Source: Takakia lepidozioides (taxonomy: Eukaryota; Streptophyta; Takakiopsida; Takakiales; Takakiaceae). From it: a DNA stretch of 64,000 nt. The stretch spans positions 25,482,001 through 25,546,000 of the forward strand of contig CM060733.1 of NCBI GenBank assembly GCA_030704615.1, written 5' to 3'. Position 1 is the stretch's first letter, and each line of letters begins with the position of its first letter. Position numbers and translations under genes: made by a program. This document shows positions 52,501-63,533 of this stretch, one piece after another. Under the pieces are notes generated by a model. It did no database searches and was not told the DNA's origin. It saw only the letters and a list, made by a program, of their open reading frames with translations.

Positions 52501-55355
52501 GACGAAGATTAGGTAGCTGCAAGCCAACTACAAGACCTTGGTCTTGCACATGTTGATGACATGAAGACTTTCATGAGCAAAGACCTCCCGGTAAGGTGAG
52601 GAGCAACATTTTGGGGTCCTGATTACTATGTTGGGTTGGTAAATAGCCCCATTGGACTTCCTCTAAAATAGGTAGCTTATTGGAGTCAGATTGAAATGTA
52701 ATTGCGTCAATTGTACATTAACATATGTTCATGGAAGTCAACTGAGAGCGGTATGCTATTTGAAGCCCATGTATATTTGAAGCCCATTCACCCTAAAACT
52801 TCACACACAATCTGCGAATTGTGCGATCTAATGAAATGACAACCAAGTTGTAGGGGGTATAACCACCTCGGAAGTGGTTGTAGGTTCAATCCTCCAATTG
52901 GTGTCACAAAGGTGTCCACCTTCCCCCCTAGATGGCAGTAGTCCCTTGAGGTCAAGAGACAACATAAATTTACCCTCCCTTCGGAGGTGTCATACTATTT
53001 GTTGTCGGAATTCACAAGTTATCCCAACGATCATCCCTATGGAACCATGATTTTATCGATGGCTATGGATTTGTCTTGAAGCATCTATGGGCGGAGGGAC
53101 CCAGCCGGCCGCCATGCGTATCCCGAAAATTGTCCACATGCCATAAGCTTGTTTGTAATTGTACAACTCGGCTGCGCACAAGAAGTGCCTTCAGGGGATT
53201 TTTCACGCATCTGACCTTCATCCACGATGACATTTTGTTTGTCTTTTAGTATACTGTCCAAATTGTGATAATCATGGTGACATGTAAAATGGGGTGAACG
53301 ACTCCAATACTATACTCAAATTGCGTTCATGAGGCACACATCATAGTTTTAGGCTCATGTCCATGTGGGTTTCAATTTTTCCTTTGGTTTTAGGCAGTTG
53401 CCAACAAATTTGATGTTGGTTATTTCGGACAGAACAAGACCCAAAACTGCTCCGGATATATTCCATCGCACACTTCCAACATTTGCAGGAGTGTGTGATG
53501 AATCAACTCAATTGGTACTCGAAGGAAGGACAGGTCAGAGAGCAGGGATGGCAAGATTATGTAGTAAAGGTGCGATCATTGGTGGGGAGTGCGGGTATGG
53601 TGACTGCCATGTTTGTAAGGTACATAAGAGTCGTGCACGCCTCAACTTCATCTCGCACCTTTTTATATTCCCCTCGTCTCCAGTTGTCAGGACATTGGGG
53701 GCGGCTATCCCTGTATAGCCACATTGGGCTGTCTGCTGGGCCCCATCTGTACCTCTTTCTGGGTGTGATCGGTACCTTTAGTACCTCAACTAATAGTTTA
53801 TTAGGGAGCCAAAACGAGTCCATCAGGAAGCATCCTACGATTTTTTATGGTTGTTGGATTATCTAATATGTTTTCCCACCGTCCGAATGGATACACAGAT
53901 ACTAGATACACGTACTCAGCTCACCGACATTTCTCTGATCCTTCGCAGTGAGATTGGTAACCAAGGCGTGCCTTAGCCCACACGTAAACCAAGGCTTGCA
54001 TTGCTATATATAGGGGGGGAACGAACGAGGTGTTTTTGCTGTTACATATACAGTATACTTACGTCTCCAGCATACCATGCGACGCCAGACACTGCTCATC
54101 ATTGCCGTTGGGTTGTATGTATTGCGAAAAAGTGTGGAAAGAAAAGGAAGTTTCAACATCCAGCGAGTCTGGAGAAGAGTGTGACTGAAACTATTCACAA
54201 AGTCCAAGTGAAGGATCGATCTGGGAGGCTGCAGCTGGGGAGGGAATATGCGTCGAAGCCCATGGCTTTCTTGTGTGATATTTCAAACACCACGTGCTCT
54301 GGTTCGTGTTAGTTTCTAACCTGGAAGATGGTAATGGAGCAACACCATCTGTGTGACACACCATCATGCAACCACGTCCCGAAGGATCGACGGAAAATGG
54401 TAATGATACAGTGGCAAAATGGAGATCGTTGACCACCACATTCGTCCAGGACGCATAGCTTCTAGAAGATTCAAGCACAAAGCAACTGGTGTGCACAATG
54501 TATTTAGAGATTTCATGTTGTTTTGTGAATCAGATGTTAGATGACGGAATATCTGAGGTTGGCGCAGGCAGCCAGGTAGAAATCTGGAAACCCTGCGAAT
54601 GGCCTGGTGATGTCATTATTGAATTAGGTGCGTGCAAACGGGCCAGGAAATGCTGATGCCTCGTTCGCACACGTTGCCAGAGGTGCAATTCCGGCGCAGG
54701 TGGAAGAGGCCAGTATAGCCTACCCCACAGCAGAGCAGGCTGCAGGAGGTGCAGGGCGTGGCAGCAGGGTGGGCATGACTGATGAGGAAGATCCATGGTG
54801 TCACACAAGAAGGCCGGGCCCTCCACACCCACCCCCACGCTTGCGTTGCTTTCGCCCCCTGCCAGATCTGCACTTCTCACCTGTTATTGACACGTCTGCA
54901 TGTTAAGTATCAGATAAAGGACAGTAATTGTTTTGAAGTATAAGGGGGATGAAGATTAATTAATTGAAAAATCCCCATTTATTAGGTTATACCTAATTAC
55001 AGTGTACATGATTTTTCTTTTTCTTTTTTTTCTTTTTTTAAAAAAAGAATCAGGGGGTTATATCCCTGATATATTTATTATAAATTATTTGATGGGGAAA
55101 AAAATTAAAACCTCGTTACACCATGAGGTACACCCATTGTGATCAGTGTAGTTCGAGCCAGCCTCTCCGAACAGAGATAAAGTCCAAGATACGAAAATAA
55201 CTCATATCTAACTCTATAGTAAATGCAAAAATGTTTCTACGAACCAAACAGCCACTGTGCAGGCGAATCGAGGAGACCAAAAAACCGGGCACACTGCCTA
55301 GACCTGAAACGAAGCTTAGGAGAGACGAGTGGCTTGTTGGACTTTCTAAGACTGT
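52501..55355. other. Gene-poor spacer
   Basis: No gene supported. Frames at 53365-53866 (plus) and 53557-53823 (minus) overlap without resemblance to known families. 54955-55120 is very AT-rich with poly-T/poly-A tracts and a small hairpin (ATCAGGG with CCCTGAT, about 55048-55072). Confidence 0.4.
52838..52915 (+). repeat. tRNA-like / possible SINE head
   Basis: A hairpin ACCAC-CTCGGAA-GTGGT has the size of an anticodon arm (CGG in the anticodon position), and eight bases on comes GGTTCAATCC, a B-box-like sequence. The T-arm stem pairs poorly and no acceptor stem forms, so this is not an intact tRNA gene. A tRNA-derived SINE remnant is the best reading. Confidence 0.3.
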
Positions 55356-55742
55356 CTAGAAGGGCAGGGGAGGAGTGGCAATGAGAGTAAATAGTCCATT
55401 GACTTTCTCCACGATAGAGATTGCGATGTATCTGTAGTGCAGCTTGGAAGCCGTCGATGAAGGCTTCAGATGCTTCCAGTTAATGTCCCTTTCAAATTCG
55501 GGGGAAAGAGTGTAGCGGCAAACGGAGATCTCATCAGGCTGCTGGGGGGAGATCGTTCCAGTAGCATTGGTCCTGCACAGGGCTGCTGCATATGATCCCA
55601 TGTCTATCCCCAGGTGTGCTGAAAGTTCCTGTGGATGGCCTCCGCATTCCTGGCATCCCGCTGTATGACTGCACATATTTTGGCCACACCTGTTAGAGCT
55701 TGTCATGTGCTTATTATAGTGAATGGAAAGTGTGACTTGCAT
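55356..55742 (-). CDS. Hypothetical C-terminal exon
   Basis: A 128-codon frame, the second half of which looks protein-like (YTLSPEFERDINWKHLKPSS, IAISIVEKVNGLFTLIATP). The first part is Cys-rich. No family is recognised and no upstream exon was found before the retrotransposon begins at about 55.8 kb. The insertion may have separated it from the rest of its gene. Confidence 0.25.
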   Translation of the reverse strand: MQVTLSIHYNKHMTSSNRCGQNMCSHTAGCQECGGHPQELSAHLGIDMGSYAAALCRTNATGTISPQQPDEISVCRYTLSPEFERDINWKHLKPSSTASKLHYRYIAISIVEKVNGLFTLIATPPLPF

Positions 55743-55839
55743 GTGACTAATGATAGATATGAGATGCTTTCTGCGTTCTCTTGTTTGTCTGACTTACCTT
55801 CCTAGCTTCAGTTTGTAAGTCAAGAAATACAGTAGCCAT

Positions 55840-56021
55840 GAGGGTTGTCATGCGCATATATATCGCTACACAACTACATCGTTGTCCAAAACCACACAAC
55901 ACATGTGCACACCACACACTAATATACCACTAGTCCACCACTAGTCCAACCACTAGGCTATAACTAGTCAGTCACTAGGCTGCCACTATGCTGTCCACTA
56001 TGGCAGTCACTAGTCCACACA
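55840..56021 (-). repeat. Presumed 3' LTR (inner part)
   Basis: On the minus strand it starts TGTGTGGACTAG directly after the polypurine tract. The first ~100 bp hold many variants of CACTAG (CACTAGTCC, CACTAGGCT, CACTATG). The left boundary is not determined because the second LTR is outside the window. Confidence 0.45.
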
Positions 56022-56022
56022 A

Positions 56023-56036
56023 TCGCCCCCCTAGCT
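56023..56036 (-). promoter_or_regulatory. Polypurine tract
   Basis: AGCTAGGGGGGCGA on the minus strand, immediately before the LTR start. In LTR elements such a tract primes plus-strand DNA synthesis. Confidence 0.55.
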
Positions 56037-56350
56037 GGTGCTTAGGTCCCTCTAAGTCCAGGTAGCCACAAGATGTGATAGTGACCATAGCCTCACTAAG
56101 TACTCCACCACTGTCCCTACTACACTCAAACTCGATAAATCAAGAGGCCGGGTGCAAGAGTTGCCCCATCTTTAGTCGCCGTCTTGCAACATGTGAACTT
56201 GAGCCTGGGATCTCGTGTATTGACTCCGTATGAGCTTGGCCTCCCATGTCTTGTTAGCTGCCTCTAGTCATGTCCACTGTCACTATCCCAAGCAGTGTGG
56301 ACACAACCAATCTCCATCAGGAACCTTCTCAAGAGGTGGTGTCAAGCATC

Positions 56351-57640
56351 TCATATGTCAACCTCTTGAGCATCGATCACACACCAGCATGGTGGCTGCC
56401 CCTTTGGCAGACCCACAGAGCCTGCAGGTACCACTGCCAAGTTTGGGTCAACTTTGCCATCGACATTGGGAAGGTGACATGGCATACAATTACGCACATG
56501 GTCTTTCCAAGTCATGTCATCCCGACCCTCCAAGATCAGGACTCTTGAGGGCAACACCTCTCGAACCCTCAGAATAACACGCCCTACAGTGACATCCAGG
56601 GTCGTAGGAGCAATCTGCTGCAAATAAACATAGTCACCCGAGCTAAACCGCCAAACCCCAGGACGATATCCTCCACCACGTATAGTGGCATACCTCAACG
56701 TATCACGGTGCTGTGCAATGGCAAGGTTCTCAAAAACCATGGGCATGACTTTATTGAACAACTCTGCATGCTGACCACATGCACGTACCCACACGTTCGG
56801 ATCGTCAAGGTTAAGGACTTGAGCAGTGTCCCTACGAATGGCTGCAGGCAAATCCGGCTCTCGGCCAAAGAGAAGGAAATATGGTGAGAAGGAGGCAAGT
56901 GATGCTTGTTTGCGGAACCTGTAGCCCATGGCTAACCAAAGCACTTGAAAATCTCCTAGGTGTCCCTTCTGCAAGCCATACTTGCGCAAACCCCTCTTCA
57001 TCGTCTGAACAACTCTCTCTACCAAGTCATCGGCCTCAAGATGATCCCGAGAAGTGGTGCGGTGGTCTACCAAGGCTTTATCACACAAAGCCTGAAACTC
57101 CCCCAAGAACTCTCTCCCTTGGTCCGTGAGTACCTCAGCTGGAGCACCGAATCGGCTAAGCACACGATCCAAGAATGCATAAGCAGCCCCCTCACTAGCC
57201 TTGTCAGGCAATGGAACCAACTCAATCCACTTGGAGAAGTGCTCCACCATCACCAACACATATCTATGGTGGCGCATAGTCAGTGGCAACGGTCCTGCAA
57301 AGTCAAGACTCCACCTGTAGCCCAATCTCATGATTGGTAAAGGATGCAACTATGGTGTAGGGGCGTTGAATGAAGCACGCACCCGGTCATGCACCTAGCC
57401 ACGAACTATTGCACCTCTATATGCATACCAAGCCACCAATACTGCCCCCTGCAATAAACTGTGAGTGCGTCGCACTCCAAAATGCCCCAACTCCTCATGG
57501 GCATGCCGTACTAACCGTGCACGCTGTGTGGGGTGAGGCACAATCCTCACCCGACCATCCTCCCATACTCGGAGCAGGTATATCCCATCCCACTTGAACC
57601 TCTTGGCTCGTTGCAGGATCCGATCCCTCTCCTTGGCAGT
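56351..57640 (-). pseudogene. Gypsy integrase
   Basis: The zinc-binding part has HEELGHFGVRRTHSLLQ (the His pair) but the following Cys pair is lost near 57390, where a stop also falls. The catalytic core shows the D,D,E pattern: YRWSLDFAGPLP (Asp), LTDQGREFLGEF (Asp) and DHLEADDLVERVVQ (Glu). Further on come FGREPDLPAAIRRDT and the C-terminal GDYVYLQQIAPTTLDVTVGR. The enzyme would insert the DNA copy into the genome. The frame starting at 57349 is open for 332 codons. Confidence 0.85.
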
Positions 57641-57879
57641 CGCAGTAGCTGTCGTGTCTCCAGTACAGAGGTAGTCCAACACAGCCGAATCCTCATGTAT
57701 ATCTCGGGTACCACCTGGCTCATCACTAGCCTTAGGGTCCTTAGACACTCCGTCTACAGTCATCTTTGTTGTAGGTCCAACCTGACCTCCCGATGCCAAG
57801 ATACACAAAAAGGCAGATGCATGTCATCCCGGCACCATCTCCTCGTCCGTCTCACCATGCCACCGAGCTCCAGTGTCAT

Positions 57880-59532
57880 CCTCAATCCATCCACGTCCTG
57901 ATTGACCAAACCTGGTCGATGCACAACCTGAAAGTCATACTCCTGGAGTATGAGTGCCCACCGTGCAAGCTTCCCCGTAAGCTTGTTTGACTCCATCAAC
58001 CACTTGAGTGGATGGTGATCCGTGACAAGGGTGAAGAGATTGCCGTATAGGTAGCACCTGAAGTGTGCCACGGCCCACACTGCAGCTAAGCACTCTCCCT
58101 CATATGAGCTGTTTTTAGCCTTTGCAGCGTTGTTTGAGTGGCTAGCATAAGCCACTACGAACTTTCTTTCCTCATCATCCACATGTGTGAGCACCGCTCC
58201 AAGCACCAACATGCTCCAATTCGTATGCAGCTAAAAGGGACGCCCTCTGATAGGTCGTCTCAGGATAGGTGCCGAGGTCAACCTGGCCTTGAGCTCTTGA
58301 AAAGCTCGTTCCTGCTCATCTTCCCACTGCCACTCCTGGTCCACCTTGGTCAGCTTGGTTAAAGCCTTTGCAATGGCACTAAATCCCTTGACAAACCGTC
58401 TATAATAGTTTGCCAACCCCATGAAAGCTCGAACTCGGCTCACATCCGTGGGGCGTGGAATTTGTGCAATGGCCTCTACCTTAGTCTGTTGTACCCCCAA
58501 TCCTCCAGGATATATCATGTGACCCGGATACTTAATCTGGTTGTGGAAAAACTTGCACTTCCCCGGGTGCAACTTCAATCCGTGCGCTCTTAAGCGCTCC
58601 AATACCACCTGAAGGTATCTCTCGTGCTCCTCTACCGTAGCACTAAAGATGATGATGTCATCTATGTAGCATCGAGCAAAGTTCACTCATGCTAGAATCC
58701 TATCCATGACTCTCTGAAACTATGCAGGAGCGTTCTTAAGCCTAAATAGTAAGAACCGCCACTGATATAGGCAATCCTTGCCATGCTCATTGATCCCCCA
58801 TAATATCGTCTTCTGCTTATCTGCCTCCTTGATCGGCAACTGGTGGTATCCGGATCGTAAATCCAAAGTGCTAAAGACCTTAGCATGTCTGATGGCATCA
58901 AAGATCTCCTCTAGTGTTGGCATGGCATACTTATTGGACTTGGTCTGACGATTTGCAGGCCGGTAATCACCGCACATACGTCTCTGCGTCCAATTGCCAT
59001 AGACATCCTTCTTGGCTGGCATCACTATGGCTGAAGCATACTCTCCACCAGAGAGCTCCACCAAACCGGCCTCCTAGAGATCTTGAGTTTTCATCTGAAT
59101 CAAAGACCTCTCCATGTCACTGTAACTATAGGGTCTCCGAAAGATTGGCGTGTTAGTGGCCAACTCAATATGAATCTCTTGACCTTTCAGTGCTCCCAAG
59201 TCCTTCAAACTGAAGGCAAAGCAATTCCTATAAGCCCTCAGGAACCGCCGTATACGTCGTCTCTCTCCTCCGGTGACAATGGGTCCAATGTCAGGCTCCC
59301 AATTGTCCTCCGTAACTGCAACCTTAAGTCCAGTGGGCTTAGAGGTAGAGGACGTGTCCAGTGGTTGATATGTTGCAACCTCTTGAGCAGTACTCCCTTC
59401 CTGCTCAGTCAATGACAAGGCCTCATCCTGCCCCATCATCTCATCCTCGAGGACTTCCTCAACCCGAGAAAAATCCCCAACCTCATCCATCACCGCCGCC
59501 CTGGCTGCCAACTCCCTCTGAACCTCGAGCAC
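57880..59532 (-). pseudogene. Gypsy reverse transcriptase and RNase H
   Basis: A linker (59532-59074) leads into RT: FRRPYSYSDMERSLI, SAIVMPAKKD, MCGDYRPANRQTKSNKYAMP, FSTLDLRSGYHQLPI and the catalytic box CYIDDIIIF at about 58650-58680, then LKLHPGKCKFF and GLANYYRRFVKGFS. RNase H follows (VVAYASHSNN, YEGECLAAVWAVAHFR, LVTDHHPLKWLM, HRPGLVNQDVDGL). In-frame stops at about 59072, 58718 and 58688, and a break near 58230, inactivate this copy. Key catalytic Asp residues are still encoded. Confidence 0.9.
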
Positions 59533-59639
59533 CTCCCACGTGTGTCATGGATGTCTGCACCCCGTGGTCCTCTCATGCTCGCCCCCAACTCACTGTCTGT
59601 ACTATCTCGGTAGGCAAAGAGACCATCGAGGGAAGTGTA

Positions 59640-60660
59640 CTCCGCACTCTGCGTTGCTCAGCCATAGCCAAGCTGATAATCCAGGTCAAGCAATTGAGAT
59701 CCATTGCTTGCCCCAACACCTAACCACGTGATGCCTCAGAAAGAGACGACACCGCCGTGGTACCAGTGGTAAAACTCATTGCCCGTTCACGCTCGTCAGC
59801 ATTAGGCTCCACTAACTGCTGCAACTGATCATCCCACATGAGGCCAGGTCCCCTATCCCGGAAAGCATGCGATCCTGGGAAGCTGAGCAGTGTAGGTAAT
59901 GTTGCTCGTGGTGACCCACCTTGTTGACCACTGCCAAAGGCGATCGGTCATCATGTCTCACACGCTGAGACTGCCTCCCTGTGTCCAAAATGCTATCCAC
60001 TATGAGGTGTGCTGGCCGCTGCACCCCATCAAATGCACGCTTAAGCAGTGCGGGTGGCATCAAGTTAGTCCACCATAGCCGTGGACAATGAGCCCGTGAC
60101 CCCACTGTAGCTGCATCTAGCAACACTGCTGACCCAAGCCACGACCGGACTTGATGCACACTGGCCATCACCCTGGCCCGAGAATCGCCCATCAGTGGCA
60201 CATTCTCCAAGATGTATGCTGGAGATACAGCTTGATGAAGTTGCAAGTGGCGCAAAACCCGCACCATCTCCCAAACAGACCCGACCTCGAGTCTCGCAAT
60301 CCATTGTCATGCCCTGCTGATGAATGCCCTTGGCAGGGCCAATCTGCCACTACTAGATCAATGGAGCCAACCCGCTCCAAATCCTGCGCTCCCAGCAACG
60401 AAACGTCTGCTAGCAAGGCCTGCTGATATCCACGAACTACAGACACCGGCAACAACTCAGGGTACTACTGCACCAACTGAACAACATAGCAAAGTGAAAC
60501 GTGTCGTGCAGTCTCATCCCTCTCCACATACAGGTAACGCCGAACTCGTACACCTGCCTGTAACACAGCAGCCAATCCTGTGCAGATCCTGCCAAACAAG
60601 TCCAGAAGACAAATGTCTTCATCCAAATACTGCCACACAATAGGTGTGGTGTCCAATGGA
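59640..60660 (-). pseudogene. Cytosine-C5 DNA methyltransferase domain inside the gypsy element
   Basis: The minus strand encodes the C5-methyltransferase motifs in order. Motif I: CLLDLFGRICTGLAAVLQAG; motif II: YLYVERDE; motif IV with the catalytic Cys: VVADWPCQGHSSAG, followed by GLRDSRSGLF; motif VI: AYILENVPLMGDSRARV; motif VIII: GSRAHCPRLWWTNL; then NADERERAMSF and VLGQAMDLNCLTWI, the C-terminal block. Motif order and the last block suggest the DRM/DNMT3-like group, not settled. It would transfer methyl groups from SAM to cytosine. Breaks: TAG at about 60465, a frameshift near 60270, another near 59830, and TAG near 59722. It lies between protease and RT, on the same strand and in element spacing, so it belongs to the element. 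Confidence 0.88.
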
Positions 60661-60976
60661 GACAACTGAGGTGGTCCTGGTGCAATCCACCACCTCTCCT
60701 CCTCTCCTGATGGTACGAAAGCCTCTACCCAGGCTTGTTGCACCCGTCGATCAGCAACCTGCTGCAAATCCTTGCTCGTGCCCCACAATGGAGTTTGAGC
60801 AATCATGGCAGGCAACTCCGTCATACCATGCATGTTATCCTGCTCTTCCGGAGGTGACACATCCTTTGAATGAGCGTTGCCCTCAAGCAACTCTCCAGGC
60901 CAAGTCACTGTAGCTGTGAATGCTGCTAGTGTCGGCATCTTGCCCCGTTGGGCAACCGCAACTCCTCCTATGAATG

Positions 60977-61837
60977 TCACAGGGAGCTGCACATGTCGGC
61001 CCTCCCCTGACTGCCATCCAGGCCTATAGGAAGCTGACTCCTCCCAAAAATCCAGGGTGAAGCCCATGGGTACAACACTGCCCCACCAACCAGGACATCG
61101 TACGAGACCGCGTCTGTCACAATGGCCTTGGCTCGCATCACTGAGCCATCTGTAGGGTGATCTGGCTGTAGTCTGATAGCCAACTCAGGCCGTGTCATGC
61201 CCCGAGCCTGCTCCGATCCTCCCAAAGACATCTGTATCTGGAAAGGACAAGGCTCCATATCCGCCTCCGTGAGGTCCAAGCCTGCAATAGCAGCTTTGCC
61301 CAGCATCAATGGCTGAGCTCCCGAGTCCAACAAGACCCGCAGTGTCCGGTACCTCTTGCCTGCCGGTCCACTCAAACAGAAAATGTCATCCTGGTTGTCT
61401 AACATGACAACTCCAGGTGTCACAATGGCGCGCTCAATGGCTGGCCTAGCTGGCAGCTCCATCAACCTGGCAACTGTAGCTTGCCATGGCGCCGCCGTGG
61501 CAGTCTTGACCCTCAAATCCGAGGATCCCTCTGGCACTACACCTCCCACTATCTCCGCAGAAGATGAAGTAACCTCCCCACTCTCACAGAGTGTAGCTGC
61601 CAGCCTGAACACCTCAGCTGGTCTTACCCCCGGCGTCGCAATCATGGTAGCCGAGAACAATGGAGCTTGGTACACAGATGTGGCCGCTCCCAGCAGCACA
61701 CTAGCTGCAGTAGCCGTGGCAACACTAGGTAGTGGTGCTACCCATGTAGCTCTCCCCAATGGCATAGTAACCTCCGCCTCGGTAACAGTCGGGCGAGAAC
61801 TAGGTGCCATGGATGGCGTCGACACCGTCTCCGCCAA
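60977..61837 (-). CDS. Gypsy protease region
   Basis: A 286-codon frame. After an Ala/Thr/Val-rich stretch comes the retropepsin core: RVLLDSGAQPLMLG (active-site Asp-Ser-Gly, about 61314-61340), followed by LTEADMEPCPFQIQMSLGG and YDVLVGGAVLYPW. It cleaves the polyprotein. The frame ends at 60977; the next frame (61067-60465, GFTLDFWEESASYRPGW) overlaps it and leads into the methyltransferase, so one frameshift separates them. Confidence 0.75.
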   Translation of the reverse strand: MAETVSTPSMAPSSRPTVTEAEVTMPLGRATWVAPLPSVATATAASVLLGAATSVYQAPLFSATMIATPGVRPAEVFRLAATLCESGEVTSSSAEIVGGVVPEGSSDLRVKTATAAPWQATVARLMELPARPAIERAIVTPGVVMLDNQDDIFCLSGPAGKRYRTLRVLLDSGAQPLMLGKAAIAGLDLTEADMEPCPFQIQMSLGGSEQARGMTRPELAIRLQPDHPTDGSVMRAKAIVTDAVSYDVLVGGAVLYPWASPWIFGRSQLPIGLDGSQGRADMCSSL

Positions 61838-62424
61838 TGTGAATGACTAAGGAAGCCTAGCCTGACGGCTTGCCTCCCCACGCTGTGGATCCAACTCCAC
61901 CTCTGCACCTCGTGGCTCAGGAACTCGTGCTGCTTTCCTCGAGTCACGGCTGCAGCAGATTCCACCTGCACTAGTGGTAGTGCTGCTCCGCACATGAATC
62001 CCATGCCTCCCATATCTCCCTCCCTCAGAAGCAGGAGGTGACCATCCGGCCTTGGAGCCGGTACCACATGAGCTGTAGCCATGGCAGCGAGCCTCTGCTC
62101 TAGCTGCTGAAGTCGGTTGGCCATGCCTTGGTAAACACCCTGACCTCCGCGTTCTTGGCCATGTTGAGCTTGCCCTTCGCCTACATCTTGTGTCTGGCCA
62201 CCTCGTCCTCTCTGGGCTGCCCCACCTCGCCCCCGGCCACCATTGTTCCCTTGGAACTGGCCTGGGCGCAACTCGGGATGCAAACCATAACACTGGGCCT
62301 CTGCATGCCCGTGCTTGCCACAATGCCCACACTGCAACTGTGCAGGCTGTGCATATGCTGGCCCTTTGCCTTCCTTTGGGCAATCCTTCTTGACATGGGG
62401 TCCTCCACATGTACAACACACCAC
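61738..62424 (-). CDS. Gypsy nucleocapsid region with zinc knuckles
   Basis: Two knuckles near the start: CCTCGGPHVKKDC (a slightly short Cys2HisCys) and CGHCGKHGHAEAQC (canonical CX2CX4HX4C). A Gly/Arg/Gln-rich stretch and a short coiled region (MANRLQQLEQRLAAM) follow. The last part of the frame is out of phase with the protease region. The knuckles bind element RNA. Confidence 0.75.
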   Translation of the reverse strand: MVCCTCGGPHVKKDCPKEGKGPAYAQPAQLQCGHCGKHGHAEAQCYGLHPELRPGQFQGNNGGRGRGGAAQRGRGGQTQDVGEGQAQHGQERGGQGVYQGMANRLQQLEQRLAAMATAHVVPAPRPDGHLLLLREGDMGGMGFMCGAALPLVQVESAAAVTRGKQHEFLSHEVQRWSWIHSVGRQAVRLGFLSHSHWRRRCRRHPWHLVLARLLPRRRLLCHWGELHG

Positions 62425-62481
62425 CTCTGCCCGTTGTTGGCCTGCAAATGAAGGGAGAGACCCCTACATCCGAGGTCCTCT

Positions 62482-63533
62482 CTATCCTTCCCTGGGCTTC
62501 ACCTGGGCCCCCTTGTTGTCTTGAGCACGTTGAGGTAGTGATTGGCTAGGAGCACCACTACCCCATGGTGTCTCCTTAGCAAATCCCACCATGACCACTC
62601 GTTCCTCCACCATGTTGAGCTCTATCCGCTCTGCCAGCAAAAACACATTTGCTAAAGTGGGTTGGGCCGCTTGTAGGAGAGTTGCATCCCGCACCCTTCT
62701 CCTCAGCTCCTTGTCCAATATCTCATACCAGAATTGAACTACCTGAGCTTCCGTAACCCCTTGGGTTACATTTATCAAGCGCCTCATGCGAGTGAAAGCC
62801 TCCCTCAAGCTCTTAGTAGGTTTCCGTTGGAACTCTTGCAAGCTCCGCAACTTCTCTGTCCTCACCCCTTGGTAGTTCCCTCTCAACTCTTCGAAGAACT
62901 CCACAACAGGGTTGAAGGCAAGCACGGGTACTGGTGCTGGTGTAGTAGTGGCTTGGGTGGACGTCGTAGCTACGGTACCACCAGTCCCACTAGTCCCACT
63001 GTTGCTTGCTGAAGCTGCCGGTGCAGCAGCGGCAGGTGTAGCCACTGCCCTCGTGGCTCTAGTGCCCCTAGTGATGGAGACATAGTCGGGTGACCAGTAC
63101 ATCCTCCACTCCTCAATCTCAACCTCATGCCCCCGCCTGAACTCATGGTAATTATCCATAGGCGGCCCCTCAAGGTGCTGAAACAGCCCCTTCTCTATGC
63201 CATGAAAGGCGTAATAGTTGTGGATTGCGCATTTGCTGCAAATCACACCAACTATCAAACTCTTGGATAAAATCATCCAACTCGATGGTGCCCACCGCCC
63301 CAGAGTACCTTTGTGCCCCTTGGTAGCTCCATACATCTCCTCCATTGTTCCCACAACAATGGCAAGAAAACAACTTGCACCGCCGTTGTGAGTCCTCCTG
63401 ATTCACAATCCAAATCAGAACCTTCCGTAGAAGACACAGGAGGTGAAGGTGGCCTAAACTGCACACCTCGTCTCGTGTACCCACTAGTATCGCTAGTGCT
63501 CAAACCGGCACTATCCCCAGCAACTAGTGGCAC
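62482..63533 (-). pseudogene. Gypsy gag (capsid) region
   Basis: The main frame (63354-62482) contains the capsid-like segment VVEFFEELRGNYQGVRTEKL, SLREAFTRMRRLINVTQGV and VVQFWYEILDKELRRRV, after an Ala/Thr-rich linker. The true N-terminus (MPLVAGDSAGLS, 63533) is in another frame, with shifts near 63300 and 63240. Gag forms the particle that packages the element RNA. Confidence 0.7.

Noticed and set aside
52838-52915. Functional tRNA-Pro(CGG) gene
   Set aside because: The T-arm stem has too many mismatches and no acceptor stem forms.
53557-53823. Minus-strand 88-codon frame as a gene
   Set aside because: Competes with two plus-strand frames of similar length and resembles no family I know.
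61356-61850. 164-codon plus-strand frame as a gene
   Set aside because: Shadow of the gypsy protease region in an Ala/Thr/Val-rich stretch.
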